64,000 bases of DNA from Gorillibacterium timonense (GCF_001457415.1 NZ_LN881723.1:186001-250000); one strand, 5' to 3'; shown: positions 9,901 through 19,808, numbered from the stretch's first letter. Made by a program: numbers and translations. Notes: a model not told the origin generated them from the sequence alone.

Positions 9901-10189
9901 TGAGGCCGGTCTGCCCTCCGAGCGTTGGCAGAAGGCCGTCCGGCTTCTCCTGGCGAATGATCTGGGTGACGAAATCGAGCGTGATTGGCTCGATGTAGAC
10001 TTTATCGGCCATATTCGTATCCGTCATGATCGTCGCCGGGTTGCTGTTGATAAGAATGACCTCCATGCCCTCTTCCTTCAAGGCTTGGCAGGCTTGTGTA
10101 CCGGCATAATCAAATTCGGCGGCTTGGCCGATGACGATCGGGCCGGAACCGATCACGAGGATTTTTTTCAGTTCAGTATTTTTCGGCAT
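6947..10189 (-). CDS. carB: Carbamoyl-phosphate synthase, large subunit
   Basis: Makes carbamoyl phosphate from bicarbonate, ammonia channelled from CarA and two ATP. At 1080 residues it has the full length of the family. The two homologous halves each show an N-terminal [13 protein letters not shown] / [12 protein letters not shown] block followed by an ATP-grasp domain; the C-terminal MGS-like allosteric domain includes [15 protein letters not shown]. The start is ATG 10189 (MPKNTELKK) with GGGGAGCC before it, overlapping the end of carA by 17 nt, so translation is coupled. The longer frame upstream only runs antisense-like through carA and was dropped. Confidence 0.97.
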   Translation of the reverse strand: MPKNTELKKILVIGSGPIVIGQAAEFDYAGTQACQALKEEGMEVILINSNPATIMTDTNMADKVYIEPITLDFVTQIIRQEKPDGLLPTLGGQTGLNMAVELARAGVLERENVKLLGTQLSAIEQAEDRDLFRELMRELEQPVPDSVIVTTVTDAVDFANTIGYPIIVRPAYTLGGTGGGIAADEEELKEIVASGIRYSPIGQCLVEKSIAGMKEVEYEVMRDAGDNCIVVCNMENFDPVGVHTGDSIVVAPSQTLSDREYQMLRSASLKIIRALNIEGGCNVQYALDPYSYQYYVIEVNPRVSRSSALASKATGYPIAKMAAKIAIGYTLDEIINPVTGQTYACFEPTLDYIVSKIPRWPFDKFTSANRKLGTQMKATGEVMAIGRTFEESLHKAIRSLEIGAHRLYLEEASELDNATLQARLAKPDDERLFLIAEAYRRGYTLEMLQELTRIDWWFLHKLQGMVQFEQELKGAELTPELLYAAKRKGFTDRSIAEIRHKAGASLPYSTEKEIRSYRKELNLKPVYKMVDTCAAEFEAVTPYYYSSYETEDEEVKTAKEKIVVLGSGPIRIGQGIEFDYSTVHAVWAIQEAGYEAVIINNNPETVSTDFNTSDRLYFEPLFFEDVMNVIEREQPLGVIVQFGGQTAINLAAPLSAAGVRILGSDLESIDQAEDRKKFEALLSELKVPQPPGGTVTSVDEAVGTAAKYGYPVLVRPSYVLGGRAMEIVYSDADLLSYMEMAVKINPEHPVLIDRYMLGKEVEVDAICDGKTVLIPGIMEHVERAGVHSGDSIAVYPPQTLSAEIKQKIVDTTIKIAKALRVSGLVNIQYVIFQGEVYVIEVNPRSSRTVPFLSKVTTIPMAKIATQVILGKSITELGYSEGLYPEDDHVSVKVPVFSFAKLRRVDTTLGPEMKSTGEVMGRDRNYAKALYKGLVGSGMKIPPTGSIIATVADKDKEEAAAILKGFDELGYNIVATGGTAKALADAGLRVATVNKLSEGTPNILDLIRNGQAHFIVNTLTRGKEPERDGFRIRREAVENGVVCMTSLDTVKALLHVLQTINFTSRSMPTTAEATPRDRVHV

Positions 10190-11399
10190 AGTCCGGCTCC
10201 CCTTTCTCGGCAAGTTCCATTTCGTTCGCAGGTGCCGCCGGTGCAGCGGCTTCCGTTGTCTGCAAGGCCGCAAGGGCTTGAGCGGCACCGAGGTGAATGA
10301 CCGCTTGACGAGACGGCTTGGTGACCGTCAATTTGTGCGTGCGGATCATCTCGATGAATTGGTCGAAGAGATAGCCGGAATCCTGCGGCCCCGGCGAAGC
10401 TTCGGGATGGTATTGGACGGAGAAGGCAGGAACTTCCGTATGTTTCACGCCTTCTACGGTTTTGTCATTGTTGTTGATGTGGGTAATTTCCAGCTTCGTC
10501 CCGACGATGCTCTCCGGCTTCACGGTGTACCCATGGTTCTGAGAGGTGATGTAGCAGCGTCCAGTCGCGAGTTCCTTGACCGGATGATTGCCGCCGCGAT
10601 GGCCGAATTTCATCTTCTCCGTATCGGCTCCACAAGCGAGCGACAGCAGCTGATGCCCGAGGCAGATGCCGAAGATCGGAATCTCTCCGAGCAGATTGCG
10701 GATGGTTTCGACCGCATGGGGAACATCCTTCGGGTCCCCAGGTCCGTTGGACAGCATGATGCCGTCCGGGTCGAGCTTGCGAATGGCGTCGGCGGTCGTG
10801 TTCTGAGGAACAACGACTACATCGCAGCCGCGGGCGACCAAGTCGCGGATGATGCCGCTTTTGGAGCCGTAGTCGATCACCGCTATCCGTTCCTTCGATC
10901 CTGGGATATGAAGAACGCTCGAGGTCGATACCCGGCTTACCTGATCGGTCATGAGTACAGATGCTTCCAGGCGTTCCTTCAGCTCTTCAAGTGGCGCATT
11001 CCCCGTCGCCAAAACGCCGCGCATCGTGCCGTGATGGCGCAGGATGCGGGTGAGCATCCGCGTGTCGATGCCGCTGATCCCCGGAATGCCGTATTCCTTC
11101 AGCAGATGGTCAACCGTATCTTGAGCTCTCCAGTTGCTGGGGAGCGTTTCATGCTCGCGCACGACAAACCCGTGGACAAAGGGCCGGATGGATTCGAAAT
11201 CGTCTCGGGTAATCCCATAATTGCCGATCAGCGGATAGGTCATGGTGACAATCTGGCCGCAATATGACGGGTCCGACAGTACCTCCTGGTAACCCGTAAT
11301 TCCCGTATTGAACACCACTTCACCGGTTGACTCTCCCTCTGCACCAAACGCCAAGCCCGTGAAAAGCGTGCCATCCTCCAGCAGCAGCCTTGCCTGCAT
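10173..11399 (-). CDS. carA: Carbamoyl-phosphate synthase, small (glutaminase) subunit
   Basis: The glutamine amidotransferase subunit that supplies ammonia to CarB. The class I amidotransferase triad is visible: the nucleophile Cys in [12 protein letters not shown], and His/Glu in the [13 protein letters not shown] block. The start is ATG 11399 ([11 protein letters not shown]) with AAGGAG 8 nt upstream; a GTG three codons earlier is too close to that site. At 408 residues it is longer than typical CarA (about 360-380) because of an Ala/Pro/Glu-rich tail of roughly 45 residues after the GATase domain, which runs into carB. Unlike a tight pyr operon, it is separated from pyrC by 287 nt holding an ARG box. 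Confidence 0.95.
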   Translation of the reverse strand: MQARLLLEDGTLFTGLAFGAEGESTGEVVFNTGITGYQEVLSDPSYCGQIVTMTYPLIGNYGITRDDFESIRPFVHGFVVREHETLPSNWRAQDTVDHLLKEYGIPGISGIDTRMLTRILRHHGTMRGVLATGNAPLEELKERLEASVLMTDQVSRVSTSSVLHIPGSKERIAVIDYGSKSGIIRDLVARGCDVVVVPQNTTADAIRKLDPDGIMLSNGPGDPKDVPHAVETIRNLLGEIPIFGICLGHQLLSLACGADTEKMKFGHRGGNHPVKELATGRCYITSQNHGYTVKPESIVGTKLEITHINNNDKTVEGVKHTEVPAFSVQYHPEASPGPQDSGYLFDQFIEMIRTHKLTVTKPSRQAVIHLGAAQALAALQTTEAAAPAAPANEMELAEKGEPDYAEKY

Positions 11400-11470
11400 G
11401 ATCCCCACTCCTTCTGTTCGTGATACCGGTCGTCAAGGATGTCTCGTCAAGAAACCTCCACACTTCCGGC

Positions 11471-11488
11471 TTTGAATATTTATTCATG
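11471..11488 (-). promoter_or_regulatory. ARG box (ArgR/AhrC operator) upstream of carA
   Basis: On the minus strand the 18-mer CATGAATAAATATTCAAA is almost identical to the Bacillus AhrC operator consensus CATGAATAAAAATKCAAK and contains the palindrome TGAATA-AA-TATTCA. It lies 72 nt upstream of the carA start in the pyrC-carA gap. This suggests that arginine represses carAB. Confidence 0.7.
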
Positions 11489-11635
11489 TTTGGTGTATTC
11501 GATAAAGGGCTTTCTGCGGGGAACTTCCGCTCGCCCAGCTCTGTATACCGCATGATTCTCTTGCTTTTTCGTTTTTAATCCATGTTCGGTACTTGCCGGA
11601 GCGCTTTCGATTTCCCCAGAGGACACCTACTATTC

Positions 11636-11684
11636 TTTATACACTATCGTGTATAAATATACCACAAGGCTTTTTGACCAACAA
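11636..11684 (-). promoter_or_regulatory. Candidate internal promoter with overlapping palindromic operator between pyrC and carA
   Basis: On the minus strand TTGTTG (11679-11684) and TATATT (11656-11661) are 17 nt apart, just after the pyrC stop. A perfect inverted repeat TTTATACAC-N4-GTGTATAAA occupies 11636-11657, covering the region around the expected transcription start. The segment TGTATAAATATACC (11650-11663 on the plus strand) also matches 11 of 14 positions of the ARG-box core, so it may be a second ArgR site. Confidence 0.5.
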
Positions 11685-11686
11685 GC

Positions 11687-12973
11687 TTATTTTTGCTCCT
11701 GCCAGACGATCCTTCCATTCGCTACGGTGAGCGTCGGCCAGCCCTTCAGCTTCCAGCCTCCAAAGGGAGTATTTCCGCTCTTGGATGCAAACTGCTCCGT
11801 TTCGACTGCTCGCTCCGTCTCCAGATCCACGAGGGTCAGATCGGCGGGTGCGCCGACCTCCAACCTTCCGTACGAAAGACCGAATACATCCGCTGGCTTG
11901 CTCGTCATTCTCTCCAGAAGGAAGGGAAGCGTCCATCGCCCGGTCTCCACAAAGTGTGTGTACAAGAGCGGGAAGGCCGTTTCGAGACCGACGATTCCGA
12001 AGGGAGCGAGCTGCATCCCCTTTGCCTTCTCTTCGGCGGAATGAGGAGCGTGATCCGTGACCAGGATATCGATCGTTCCGTCCTCCAGCCCTTCGATCAC
12101 CGCTTGTACATCTCGCGGTGTACGGAGAGGAGGGTTCATTTTCCAATTGGCATCAAGCCCTGGAATGTCTTCATCGGATAAAAGCAAGTGGTGTGGACAA
12201 ACCTCGGCGGTTACCCGAATGCCAGCTTTCTTAGCGTCCCGAATTACTCGTACGGATTGCTCTGTGCTGACATGGCATACATGGTACTTGGCGCCGGTCG
12301 ATTCGGCAAGCAGAATGTCACGGCTGATCGGAATTGCTTCAGATTCATTCGGAATCCCCTTCAGGCCATGCTTTCGGGCAAAATTGCCTTCTGTCACCGC
12401 CGCTCCTTCGAGCAGCGAATCCTCTTCGCAGTGAGCCACCACCAGCATGTCCAATTCCTTCGCCTGCGCCATCGCGTCCTTCATCATCTTCGCGTTCTGA
12501 ACGCCTACTCCATCATCGGTGAAGGCTACCGCTCCTGCCTTCTTCAATGCCGGAAAGTCCGTCAGCTCGCGGCCGAGCTCGTTCTTGGTGATGCTCGCAT
12601 AGGGCAGAACCCGAACGGAGCCTTCTTCCTCCGCTTTGCGAAGAATCGATTCTATGACTTCCGGAGAATCCGCTACCGGACGCGTGTTGGGCATGCATGC
12701 TACAGTAGTAAATCCGCCGCGAGCTGCCGACCTTGTTCCCGTTGCGATCGTCTCCTTGTGCTCAAAGCCTGGTTCGCGGAGATGGACATGCATATCGATG
12801 AAGCCTGCTGACAATAGCTTGCCCGCCGCATCGATCACTTCGTGATTTGCGAGGTCAAGAGCTTCCGAGGAGCCGGATGCGAGTTCCGCGATCCGACCTT
12901 CCTCCACGAGAAGATGAAGCCGCTCTTCCTTCTCGCCAGTTCCCGGCCATCCGTTGATGATCCATAATCCCAT
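11687..12973 (-). CDS. pyrC: Dihydroorotase
   Basis: Cyclises N-carbamoyl-L-aspartate to dihydroorotate. It is a class I dihydroorotase of 428 residues, normal for Bacillales. The zinc-binding DMHVHLREPG motif lies near residue 60, CMPNTRPV near 95, the conserved histidines follow in VVAHCEE and YHVCHVST, and the catalytic Asp is in ILVTDHAPHS near residue 305. The start ATG 12973 is preceded by GGGGGCAAGG. It directly follows pyrR with a 64-nt gap; pyrB, which usually sits between them, is absent. Confidence 0.97.
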   Translation of the reverse strand: MGLWIINGWPGTGEKEERLHLLVEEGRIAELASGSSEALDLANHEVIDAAGKLLSAGFIDMHVHLREPGFEHKETIATGTRSAARGGFTTVACMPNTRPVADSPEVIESILRKAEEEGSVRVLPYASITKNELGRELTDFPALKKAGAVAFTDDGVGVQNAKMMKDAMAQAKELDMLVVAHCEEDSLLEGAAVTEGNFARKHGLKGIPNESEAIPISRDILLAESTGAKYHVCHVSTEQSVRVIRDAKKAGIRVTAEVCPHHLLLSDEDIPGLDANWKMNPPLRTPRDVQAVIEGLEDGTIDILVTDHAPHSAEEKAKGMQLAPFGIVGLETAFPLLYTHFVETGRWTLPFLLERMTSKPADVFGLSYGRLEVGAPADLTLVDLETERAVETEQFASKSGNTPFGGWKLKGWPTLTVANGRIVWQEQK

Positions 12974-13037
12974 GTCCTTGCCCCCGTTTCTTCGGCTTAC
13001 TGCCGATGTTCTATTTTAATTGATGTCTTCGTCTATG

Positions 13038-13784
<747 letters not shown>

Positions 13785-13794
13785 TCACCTTGCC

Positions 13795-13808
13795 AGCCTC
13801 ACGGGACT
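13795..13808 (-). promoter_or_regulatory. PyrR-binding loop (anti-antiterminator) in the pyr leader
   Basis: The leader RNA reads AGUCCCGUGAGGCU, an exact fit to the PyrR-binding consensus ARUCCNGNGAGGYU. It lies about 25-35 nt after the predicted transcription start, upstream of the attenuator terminator. Confidence 0.92.
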
Positions 13809-13838
13809 GATTTTAAAGGCGCTATAGGATTCTTGGAC

Positions 13839-13867
13839 ATTATGACACTCCTACTGGCGATTGTCAA
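13839..13867 (-). promoter_or_regulatory. Sigma-A promoter of the pyr operon
   Basis: On the minus strand TTGACA (13862-13867) and CATAAT (13839-13844) are separated by 17 nt. Transcription would start near 13832 and give a leader of about 255 nt containing the PyrR elements. Confidence 0.8.
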
Positions 13868-13906
13868 CCGCAAGGGAGGCAACCCCCGGGCCAGCCCGGA
13901 CAAGCA

Positions 13907-13935
13907 TTGATGAAGCGGGATGGTTATGCTATAAA
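13907..13935 (+). promoter_or_regulatory. Sigma-A promoter of dapH-dapL
   Basis: TTGATG (13907-13912) and TATAAA (13930-13935) are 17 nt apart, 50 nt upstream of dapH and divergent from the pyr promoter. A CGTGCC-AAT-GGCACG inverted repeat (13948-13962) follows in the 5' untranslated region, with unknown meaning. No lysine riboswitch was recognised in the short leader. Confidence 0.7.
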
Positions 13936-13985
13936 GGATGTAGCCCTCGTGCCAATGGCACGGATATTGCAAAGGAGCGAAATCC

Positions 13986-14705
13986 ATGAGTGAAACGAAA
14001 GAAATGAACACGTACGAGATCATCGATTACATTAAAAACAGCAACAAGAAGACTCCGGTAAAAGTCTATGTCAAGGGAAACCTCGACGGAATCGACTTCG
14101 GAGCGGAAGTGAAGGCATTCGTGTCCGGTCCTACCGCCGTGTTGTTCGGCGAATGGAGCGCAATCGGCCCTGTTCTCGAAGAGCACAAGGATCGGATTGA
14201 AGATTACGTGCTGGAGAATGATCGCCGCAACTCCGCTATCCCGATGATCGACCTGAAAAACATCCATGCCCGCATCGAGCCGGGTGCCTATATTCGCGAT
14301 AAAGCGACCATCGGCAACAACGCCGTCATCATGATGGGCGCCGTCATCAACATCGGCGCCAAGATCGGCGAAGGCACCATGGTCGACATGAACGCCGTCG
14401 TCGGCGGCCGTGTGGAAGTCGGCAAGATGTGCCATATCGGCGCAGGCGCCGTTTTGGCTGGCGTGATCGAGCCGCCCTCCGCTCAACCCGTCGTTGTAGG
14501 AGACGATGCGCTGATCGGCGCTAATGCCGTTGTGCTTGAAGGCGTTCAGATCGGCGAAGGTTCCGTCGTAGCCGCTGGTTCCGTCGTCACCGAGAATGTT
14601 CCTCCCTTCTGCGTCGTGGCAGGCGCCCCGGCGAAGGTGGTCAAGAAAGTGGACGACAAAACCAAATCCAAAACCGAAATTTTGCAGGAGCTCCGCAAGC
14701 TGTAA
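13986..14705 (+). CDS. dapH: 2,3,4,5-tetrahydropyridine-2,6-dicarboxylate N-acetyltransferase
   Basis: Acetylates tetrahydrodipicolinate with acetyl-CoA, the first committed step of the N-acetyl branch to meso-DAP and lysine. It is a 239-residue left-handed beta-helix acyltransferase. The N-terminal DapH-specific domain covers about residues 1-80; hexapeptide repeats run from about residue 85 to 205 ([22 protein letters not shown] and similar turns). The C-terminus carries [15 protein letters not shown] precedes the ATG. The deacetylase gene follows after 19 nt, and the matching aminotransferase is encoded 1.8 kb downstream on the other strand. Confidence 0.96.
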   Translation: MSETKEMNTYEIIDYIKNSNKKTPVKVYVKGNLDGIDFGAEVKAFVSGPTAVLFGEWSAIGPVLEEHKDRIEDYVLENDRRNSAIPMIDLKNIHARIEPGAYIRDKATIGNNAVIMMGAVINIGAKIGEGTMVDMNAVVGGRVEVGKMCHIGAGAVLAGVIEPPSAQPVVVGDDALIGANAVVLEGVQIGEGSVVAAGSVVTENVPPFCVVAGAPAKVVKKVDDKTKSKTEILQELRKL

Positions 14706-14724
14706 AAAGGAGGCTGATCCTCTC

Positions 14725-15870
14725 ATGGGAATGGCCATGGATGTATCCCGCTTCGTTACCGCGCGGCGGGAGCTTCACCGAATTCCGGAGCCCGGCTTTC
14801 AAGAGTTTAAAACCCAGGCTTACTTGCTCGATTCTATAAGGCAGCTTCCTTCGGAGCGCTTGGACATCCACACCTGGAAGACGGGCATCATCGTCAAGGT
14901 CAAAGGGAAAGCTCCAAAGCGCCGCCTCGGCTTCCGCTCCGATATGGACGGACTTCCGATTGAAGAGGATACGACCTATCCCTTCCGTTCCGAGCATCCC
15001 GGCCATATGCATGCCTGCGGTCACGACATGCATATGGCGATCGGACTCGGGGTCCTGACTCACTTCGTCATGGAACCGATGGATGACGACCTCATCGTGC
15101 TGTTCCAGCCTGCTGAAGAAGGGCCCGGCGGAGCCAAGCCGATGCTGGAAGCGCCTGAGCTGCAAGACCTGATGCCGGAGCAGATTATCGCTCTGCACAT
15201 AGCTCCCGAATACAAAGCCGGCGTGATCGCCACCCGTCCCGGCATTCTCTTCGCGAACACCTCCGAGCTGTTCATCGACCTGTACGGAACAGGCGGCCAC
15301 GCCGCTCGCCCTCATCAGGCCAACGATATGGTGATCGCTGCGGCGCAGCTCGTCGGCCAGTTGCAAACGATCATCGCCCGCAACATAGATCCGATCGATT
15401 CGGCTGTCATCACGATCGGAAAGATCGAAGGCGGCACGAAGCAGAATATCATCGCCGAGCATGCGCGGCTGGAAGGGACCATCCGCACCTTGTCCGCCGA
15501 ATCGATGGCGAGGATCAAGGAACGGATCGAAGCGATGCTCCGCGGGCTAGAGACCGCATTCGAATGCCGAGCTGAGTGGAATTACGGGTCTACCTATCGG
15601 CAGGTCGATAACGATGCGGAGCTGACCCGGGAATTCATGGACTGGGCGGAGGAGCATTCCCCCGCTGAGATCATCGAGTGCCGAGAAGCGATGACCGGTG
15701 AAGATTTCGGCTTCTTCCTCGAGAAGCTCCCCGGCTTCATGTTCTGGCTTGGCGTCGATTCGCCATACGGCCTCCATCATGCGAAGCTGGAGCCGGATGA
15801 ACGTGCCATTGAGACCGCCATCCAGACCGTGACCGGCTATCTGGAATGGAAGAGCGGACAGCCCGGGTAA
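14725..15870 (+). CDS. dapL: N-acetyldiaminopimelate deacetylase
   Basis: Removes the acetyl group from N-acetyl-LL-DAP. It is an M20 family metallo-hydrolase of 381 residues, the usual length for Bacillus YkuR. Metal-ligand motifs are [11 protein letters not shown] near residue 95, the catalytic [14 protein letters not shown] near 130 and the C-terminal [17 protein letters not shown]; the dimerisation lid domain contains [15 protein letters not shown]. The start ATG 14725 follows AAGGAGG. It forms an operon with dapH and ends at a strong terminator. Confidence 0.93.
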   Translation: MGMAMDVSRFVTARRELHRIPEPGFQEFKTQAYLLDSIRQLPSERLDIHTWKTGIIVKVKGKAPKRRLGFRSDMDGLPIEEDTTYPFRSEHPGHMHACGHDMHMAIGLGVLTHFVMEPMDDDLIVLFQPAEEGPGGAKPMLEAPELQDLMPEQIIALHIAPEYKAGVIATRPGILFANTSELFIDLYGTGGHAARPHQANDMVIAAAQLVGQLQTIIARNIDPIDSAVITIGKIEGGTKQNIIAEHARLEGTIRTLSAESMARIKERIEAMLRGLETAFECRAEWNYGSTYRQVDNDAELTREFMDWAEEHSPAEIIECREAMTGEDFGFFLEKLPGFMFWLGVDSPYGLHHAKLEPDERAIETAIQTVTGYLEWKSGQPG

Positions 15871-15888
15871 CCATCCACATAACGAAAA

Positions 15889-15928
15889 CCGTTTGAGTCA
15901 ACCCAGCAGGTTGCTCAAACGGTTTTTT
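15889..15928 (+). terminator. Terminator of dapH-dapL
   Basis: CCGTTTGAG-CAACC pairs with GGTTG-CTCAAACGG and TTTTTT follows. It lies 18 nt after the dapL stop. Confidence 0.9.
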
Positions 15929-16069
15929 GTGTAGATCAGAGGAAGACCATTACTAGCATGAAGCCATTACTATCGGCTGGCTCAATAACACCTCACCATT
16001 CCGCTCAGCCCGAGCGATCAAGGCCAGCGTCGACCTTATCGTCGGGGTACCCCCCATGGTGGTTTCGGT

Positions 16070-17347
16070 CTATGCCTCCAGCTTGAGCAGCTCATCCGCC
16101 TCCGCGGCCGGAAGCTCCTGCACCTTGTTTAGCTTCCGCTCGATATTGCGGCTCTTGCGCGCCGCGCTTTCGATGGTGTTGCCCGCCTCTTGAAGCTTCT
16201 TGTGCGTTTTGTCCAGCAGGTCGCCGAAGGTGCCGAACTCGGTCTTCACCGCACCGAGCAGCTGCCAAACTTCACTCGACCGCTTCTCGATGGCAAGAGT
16301 GCGGAAGCCCATCTGCAGGCTGTTCAGGAAGGCAGACAAGGTCGTCGGTCCGGTGAGCACGACGCGGTATTCACGCTGCAGCCATTCGCTAAGCCCCGGC
16401 CGACGCAGCGCTTCGGCGAACAAGCCCTCGGCAGGCAGGAACAGAATACCGAAATCCGTCGTATGGGGCGGATCGATGTATTTCATCCGGATGTCCTTCG
16501 CTTCGGCCTTCAATCTCGCCTCCAGCTGCTTCAGATGGACCTCTGCGGCTGCCGCATCCCCCGCGTCCTGGGCGTCAACAAGCCGCTGATAATCCTCCGT
16601 CGGGAATTTGGAATCGACGGGAAGCCAAACGACTCCCCCCGCTCCGTCCTTGGCCGGCAGCTTGATGGCGAATTCCACCCGATCCGCGCTGCCTTTCTTG
16701 GTCGCCACGTTCTTCTCATATTGCTCGGGCGTGAATACCTGCTCAAGCAGATTCCCTAGCTGAATTTCTCCCCACGTTCCCCTCGTTTTCACGTTGGTCA
16801 GCACCTTTTTCAAATCGCCGACCCCGGAAGCCAGCACCTGCATCTCGCCGAGCCCCTGATGAACCTGCTCCAGCCGGTCGCTCACCAGCTTGAACGACTC
16901 CCCGAGCCTTTGCTCCAAGGTAGCGTGGAGCTTCTCGTCGACCGTAGCCCGCATCTGCTCCAGCTTGCGGCCGTTGTCTTCCTGAAGATCCTTGAGCCGG
17001 GCCTCGACGGTCTCCCGCAGCTTGTCCAGCTTGTTCTCAGTCGACCCAAGCTGATTCGTTTGAAGCCTCGACAGATTATCCATAAAAGCAAGCAGAGTGC
17101 CGTTAAAGCTCTCCAGTTTCGTCGACAGCTCATCCCGAATTCGTTTCTCGGAGGTTTGGCTCTCCTTGCGGTTCAAGGAAAACTGCTCATTTAAGCTGCT
17201 CTGCAGCCGGTCGATCTGCTTCTCGAGAAGGGCGAATCCCGTCTTGCTTTCATCTCGCGGAGGCTTACGTACCAGCAGCAGAAGAACCAGCACCAGAATG
17301 ACGACATTCGCTAGCAGGGATAAAGCCGTGATGAGTTCGGGTTTCAT
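16070..17347 (-). CDS. rmuC: RmuC family DNA recombination protein
   Basis: An RmuC-family protein of 425 residues, associated in E. coli with limiting inversions at short inverted repeats and predicted to contain a nuclease-like core. An N-terminal transmembrane helix (about residues 8-27) is followed by a long coiled coil (about 40-180), then the conserved domain with VLTNVKTRGTWGEIQL, VEFAIKLP, VWLPVDSKFPTEDYQRL and the ILFLPAEGLFAEALR block. The C-terminus is again helical. GGAGG precedes ATG 17347, and a TATAAT -10 element lies at 17394-17399. It is convergent with dapL and probably monocistronic. Confidence 0.92.
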   Translation of the reverse strand: MKPELITALSLLANVVILVLVLLLLVRKPPRDESKTGFALLEKQIDRLQSSLNEQFSLNRKESQTSEKRIRDELSTKLESFNGTLLAFMDNLSRLQTNQLGSTENKLDKLRETVEARLKDLQEDNGRKLEQMRATVDEKLHATLEQRLGESFKLVSDRLEQVHQGLGEMQVLASGVGDLKKVLTNVKTRGTWGEIQLGNLLEQVFTPEQYEKNVATKKGSADRVEFAIKLPAKDGAGGVVWLPVDSKFPTEDYQRLVDAQDAGDAAAAEVHLKQLEARLKAEAKDIRMKYIDPPHTTDFGILFLPAEGLFAEALRRPGLSEWLQREYRVVLTGPTTLSAFLNSLQMGFRTLAIEKRSSEVWQLLGAVKTEFGTFGDLLDKTHKKLQEAGNTIESAARKSRNIERKLNKVQELPAAEADELLKLEA

Positions 17348-17633
17348 GATGCGGGGATCCTCCTGTCCAAATGGTCATGCAAAACTTTCCTTTATTATAG
17401 TCCCAACCCCGAAAAAAGGAAACGTCTGTTCGTTCAAGCAGTTCATCTGATAGCTTCCCTTCATCACAATAATCACATCTAATCACAACAGCTTGTCGAA
17501 GCGCGGGAATCATCTGCTGAGGAGAATCCGAATTCACGATGTGAATCCTCCGTAATAAACAAAGACCGCATTCCTCCATCGAGAAATGCAGCCCTTGTTT
17601 ATTAAACTGCCAGCTCATGTAGACGAGTGTCGA
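17348..17633. other. Intergenic region between patA and rmuC
   Basis: Contains the likely rmuC -10 box TATAAT (17394-17399, minus strand) with a poor -35. A minus-strand frame starting from a GTG after GGAGG near 17539 stays open into rmuC, but it has no recognisable similarity and overlaps the rmuC start, so I do not call it a gene. Confidence 0.4.
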
Positions 17634-18803
17634 TTACCCCTTCAAGCTTTGAACAAATCGCTCCATGCGGTTGAAGGCTTCTTCCAACTGAGCCATCGAA
17701 TAGGCGTAAGACAAGCGGATATACCCTTCCCCATATTGCGAAAAAGCATCTCCCGGAACGACGCCGACCTTCTGCTCTTCCAGGAGCTTGTACGCGAAAG
17801 CTTCGGAGCTTAATCCGAAGGGACGGATCGATGGGAACAAATAGAAGGCCCCTTCTGGGATTCCGTTCAGCTCCATCCCCATCGCTTCCAGCCTGCCCAC
17901 CGAGTAATCGCGGCGCTTGCGGTATTCTTCCCGCATAGGGAGCGCATCGTCCGGTCCGCCGGTCAGCGCTTCGAGCGCAGCGTATTGGCTGATCGAGCTG
18001 GCGCAGGTGACATGATACTGATGAACCTTCACCATATGCTTCGTGATCTCTTCGGGAGCGAACGTGAAGCCAATCCGCCAGCCGGTCATGGAATGCGACT
18101 TGGATAAGCCGTTGATGACGATCGTCTTCTCCCGCATACCTGGCTCCAGGGCGATGGAACGATGGGTTCCCTCGTAGACCAGCTCGGAGTAAATCTCGTC
18201 CGAGATGACGAAAACCTCGCGGCTCTTCAGAAGCTCTGCGATCTCGGCCAGACCTTCTGCGTCCAGGATGCGGCCTGTCGGATTCGAAGGATAGCCGAGA
18301 ATGACGACCCGCGTCTTCTCCGTCAGATGGGAGCGAATTTGCTCCGCCGTGATGCGAAACCCGCTGGACGAGGTATCCACCAGAACGGGAATGCCCCCGC
18401 ACAGCCGGACAAGCGGCTCATAGCCCGGATACACCGGAGCGGGAAGAATGACCTCCGAGCCTTCCTCAAGCAGAGTGAGCAAGGCCATCTCCAGCGCCTC
18501 CGTAGCTCCTAAGGTAACGATCACTTCGCTGTTCGGATCATAGGTTTGCCCATACTTGGCTTGCACCCATCCCGCAGCCGCCTGCCTCAGCTCCAACAGG
18601 CCGGCATTTGCCGTATAGCCGGTCCGATTCTCGTCAATCGCCCGTTTGGCGGCTTCCAGGATATGCCCGGGAGTCGGAAAATCCGGCTGGCCGATGGTCA
18701 GCGTTACCGCACCCGGCACCTTTGCGACAAGATTGGCGATTTTACGGATACCGGAGATTTCGATCTCCTTAACCCGCCGATTGATGAGCGATTCCATTGC
18801 CAT
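17634..18803 (-). CDS. patA: N-acetyl-LL-diaminopimelate aminotransferase (PatA type)
   Basis: A class I/II PLP aminotransferase of 389 residues, close in sequence to Bacillus PatA. PatA transfers the amino group to N-acetyl-2-amino-6-oxopimelate between the DapH and DapL steps. The N-terminus REIEISGIRK-type motif (KEIEISGIRKIANLVAKVPG), TIGQPDFPTP, YPSNPTGR, the SDEIYSELVYE cofactor-binding Asp/Tyr segment and the PLP lysine in NGLSKSHSMTGWRIG are all present. GGGGAGG lies 8 nt before ATG 18803. Its proximity to dapH and dapL supports the lysine/DAP assignment over a general aromatic or branched-chain aminotransferase. Confidence 0.88.
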   Translation of the reverse strand: MAMESLINRRVKEIEISGIRKIANLVAKVPGAVTLTIGQPDFPTPGHILEAAKRAIDENRTGYTANAGLLELRQAAAGWVQAKYGQTYDPNSEVIVTLGATEALEMALLTLLEEGSEVILPAPVYPGYEPLVRLCGGIPVLVDTSSSGFRITAEQIRSHLTEKTRVVILGYPSNPTGRILDAEGLAEIAELLKSREVFVISDEIYSELVYEGTHRSIALEPGMREKTIVINGLSKSHSMTGWRIGFTFAPEEITKHMVKVHQYHVTCASSISQYAALEALTGGPDDALPMREEYRKRRDYSVGRLEAMGMELNGIPEGAFYLFPSIRPFGLSSEAFAYKLLEEQKVGVVPGDAFSQYGEGYIRLSYAYSMAQLEEAFNRMERFVQSLKG

Positions 18804-18857
18804 GCTCCAGGCCTCCCCTTTTCCCGGTCGTTCCGTCTTCTGTAGGATTGATCTGTC

Positions 18858-19808
18858 TTACCTCTTGCTTCTCAGCCGGATAAGCAGCTGCTCCATATCC
18901 TCCGGCAACGGCGAATGGAATTCCAAATACTCGCCTGTACGGGGATGGACGAAGCCCAGCACCGCGGCATGAAGAGCCTGACCGCGCATCTCGTGATCCT
19001 TCGGCTTGCCGTAAGACGGGTCTCCGACGAGGGGATGTCCAATGTACTTCATGTGTACGCGAATCTGGTGGGTTCTCCCCGTCTCCAGCTTGAGCTCCAG
19101 CATGCTGAAGTTGCCCAGGCGCTCCATGACGGCAAAATGCGTGACCGCGTGTTTACTGCCCTTGTGCGTAACGGTGAACAACTTGCGGTCCCCGGCGTCC
19201 CGTCCGATCGGTGCGTCGATGGTCCCCTGGTCATGCGGGATATTACCATGGACGATGGCAATGTATTTGCGAGTGACCGTATGCTCTTTCAGTTGTGCCG
19301 CAAGGGAGTTATGAGCCAAATCGTTCTTCGCCGCCATCAGGAGGCCGGAGGTGTCCTTGTCGATCCGGTGAACGATACCCGGACGCAGCACCCCGTTGAT
19401 GCCGGACAAATCCTTGCAGTGATACAGCAGGGCATTGACGACTGTCCCGGAAGCATGTCCGGGAGCGGGATGAACGACGAGCCCCCGCGGCTTATTGATG
19501 ACAACGACGTCGGAATCCTCGTAGACGATTTCGAGCGGGATATTCTCAGGCAGAACATCCAGTTCCTCCGGCTCCGGAATCGTCACTTCGATCCGGTCGC
19601 CTTCCGCCAGCTTGTAGCTGCCTTTGACAACATTGCCGTTAATGCGGACGAGTCCGTCCTTCATCCACTGCTGAACCTGCGAACGCGAGACATCGGCTTC
19701 GAGAGCATCCACCAGATGCTTGTCGATCCGCTCTCCGGCTGCCTCCGCCTCCGCTTGCCATTCTTCGGTTTCAGTCAACTTTTTCGGTTCCGGGGAGCTC
19801 TGAGACAT
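18858..19808 (-). CDS. RluD-type 23S rRNA pseudouridine synthase (YlyB-like)
   Basis: A pseudouridine synthase of the RluA/RluD family, 316 residues, that isomerises uridines in large-subunit rRNA. The N-terminal S4 RNA-binding domain (ERIDKHLVDALEADVSRSQVQQW, about residues 25-85) is followed by the catalytic domain with HRIDKDTSGLLMAAK near residue 150, where the Asp is the nucleophile, and the ETGRTHQIRVHMKYIGHPLVGD block. The start overlaps the end of lspA by 38 nt. The lspA-ylyB order is conserved in Bacillus, where pyrR follows; here patA, rmuC and dapH/dapL intervene. Confidence 0.93.
   Translation of the reverse strand: MSQSSPEPKKLTETEEWQAEAEAAGERIDKHLVDALEADVSRSQVQQWMKDGLVRINGNVVKGSYKLAEGDRIEVTIPEPEELDVLPENIPLEIVYEDSDVVVINKPRGLVVHPAPGHASGTVVNALLYHCKDLSGINGVLRPGIVHRIDKDTSGLLMAAKNDLAHNSLAAQLKEHTVTRKYIAIVHGNIPHDQGTIDAPIGRDAGDRKLFTVTHKGSKHAVTHFAVMERLGNFSMLELKLETGRTHQIRVHMKYIGHPLVGDPSYGKPKDHEMRGQALHAAVLGFVHPRTGEYLEFHSPLPEDMEQLLIRLRSKR

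Noticed and set aside
8420-10300. A 626-codon open frame on the plus strand
   Set aside because: It is fully antisense to carB, has a low-complexity Asp/Arg-rich composition typical of the antisense frame of a GC-rich gene, and has no ribosome site.
17265-17539. Minus-strand frame from a GTG after GGAGG, overlapping the start of rmuC
   Set aside because: It overlaps the well-supported rmuC start and promoter, and its sequence resembles no family.
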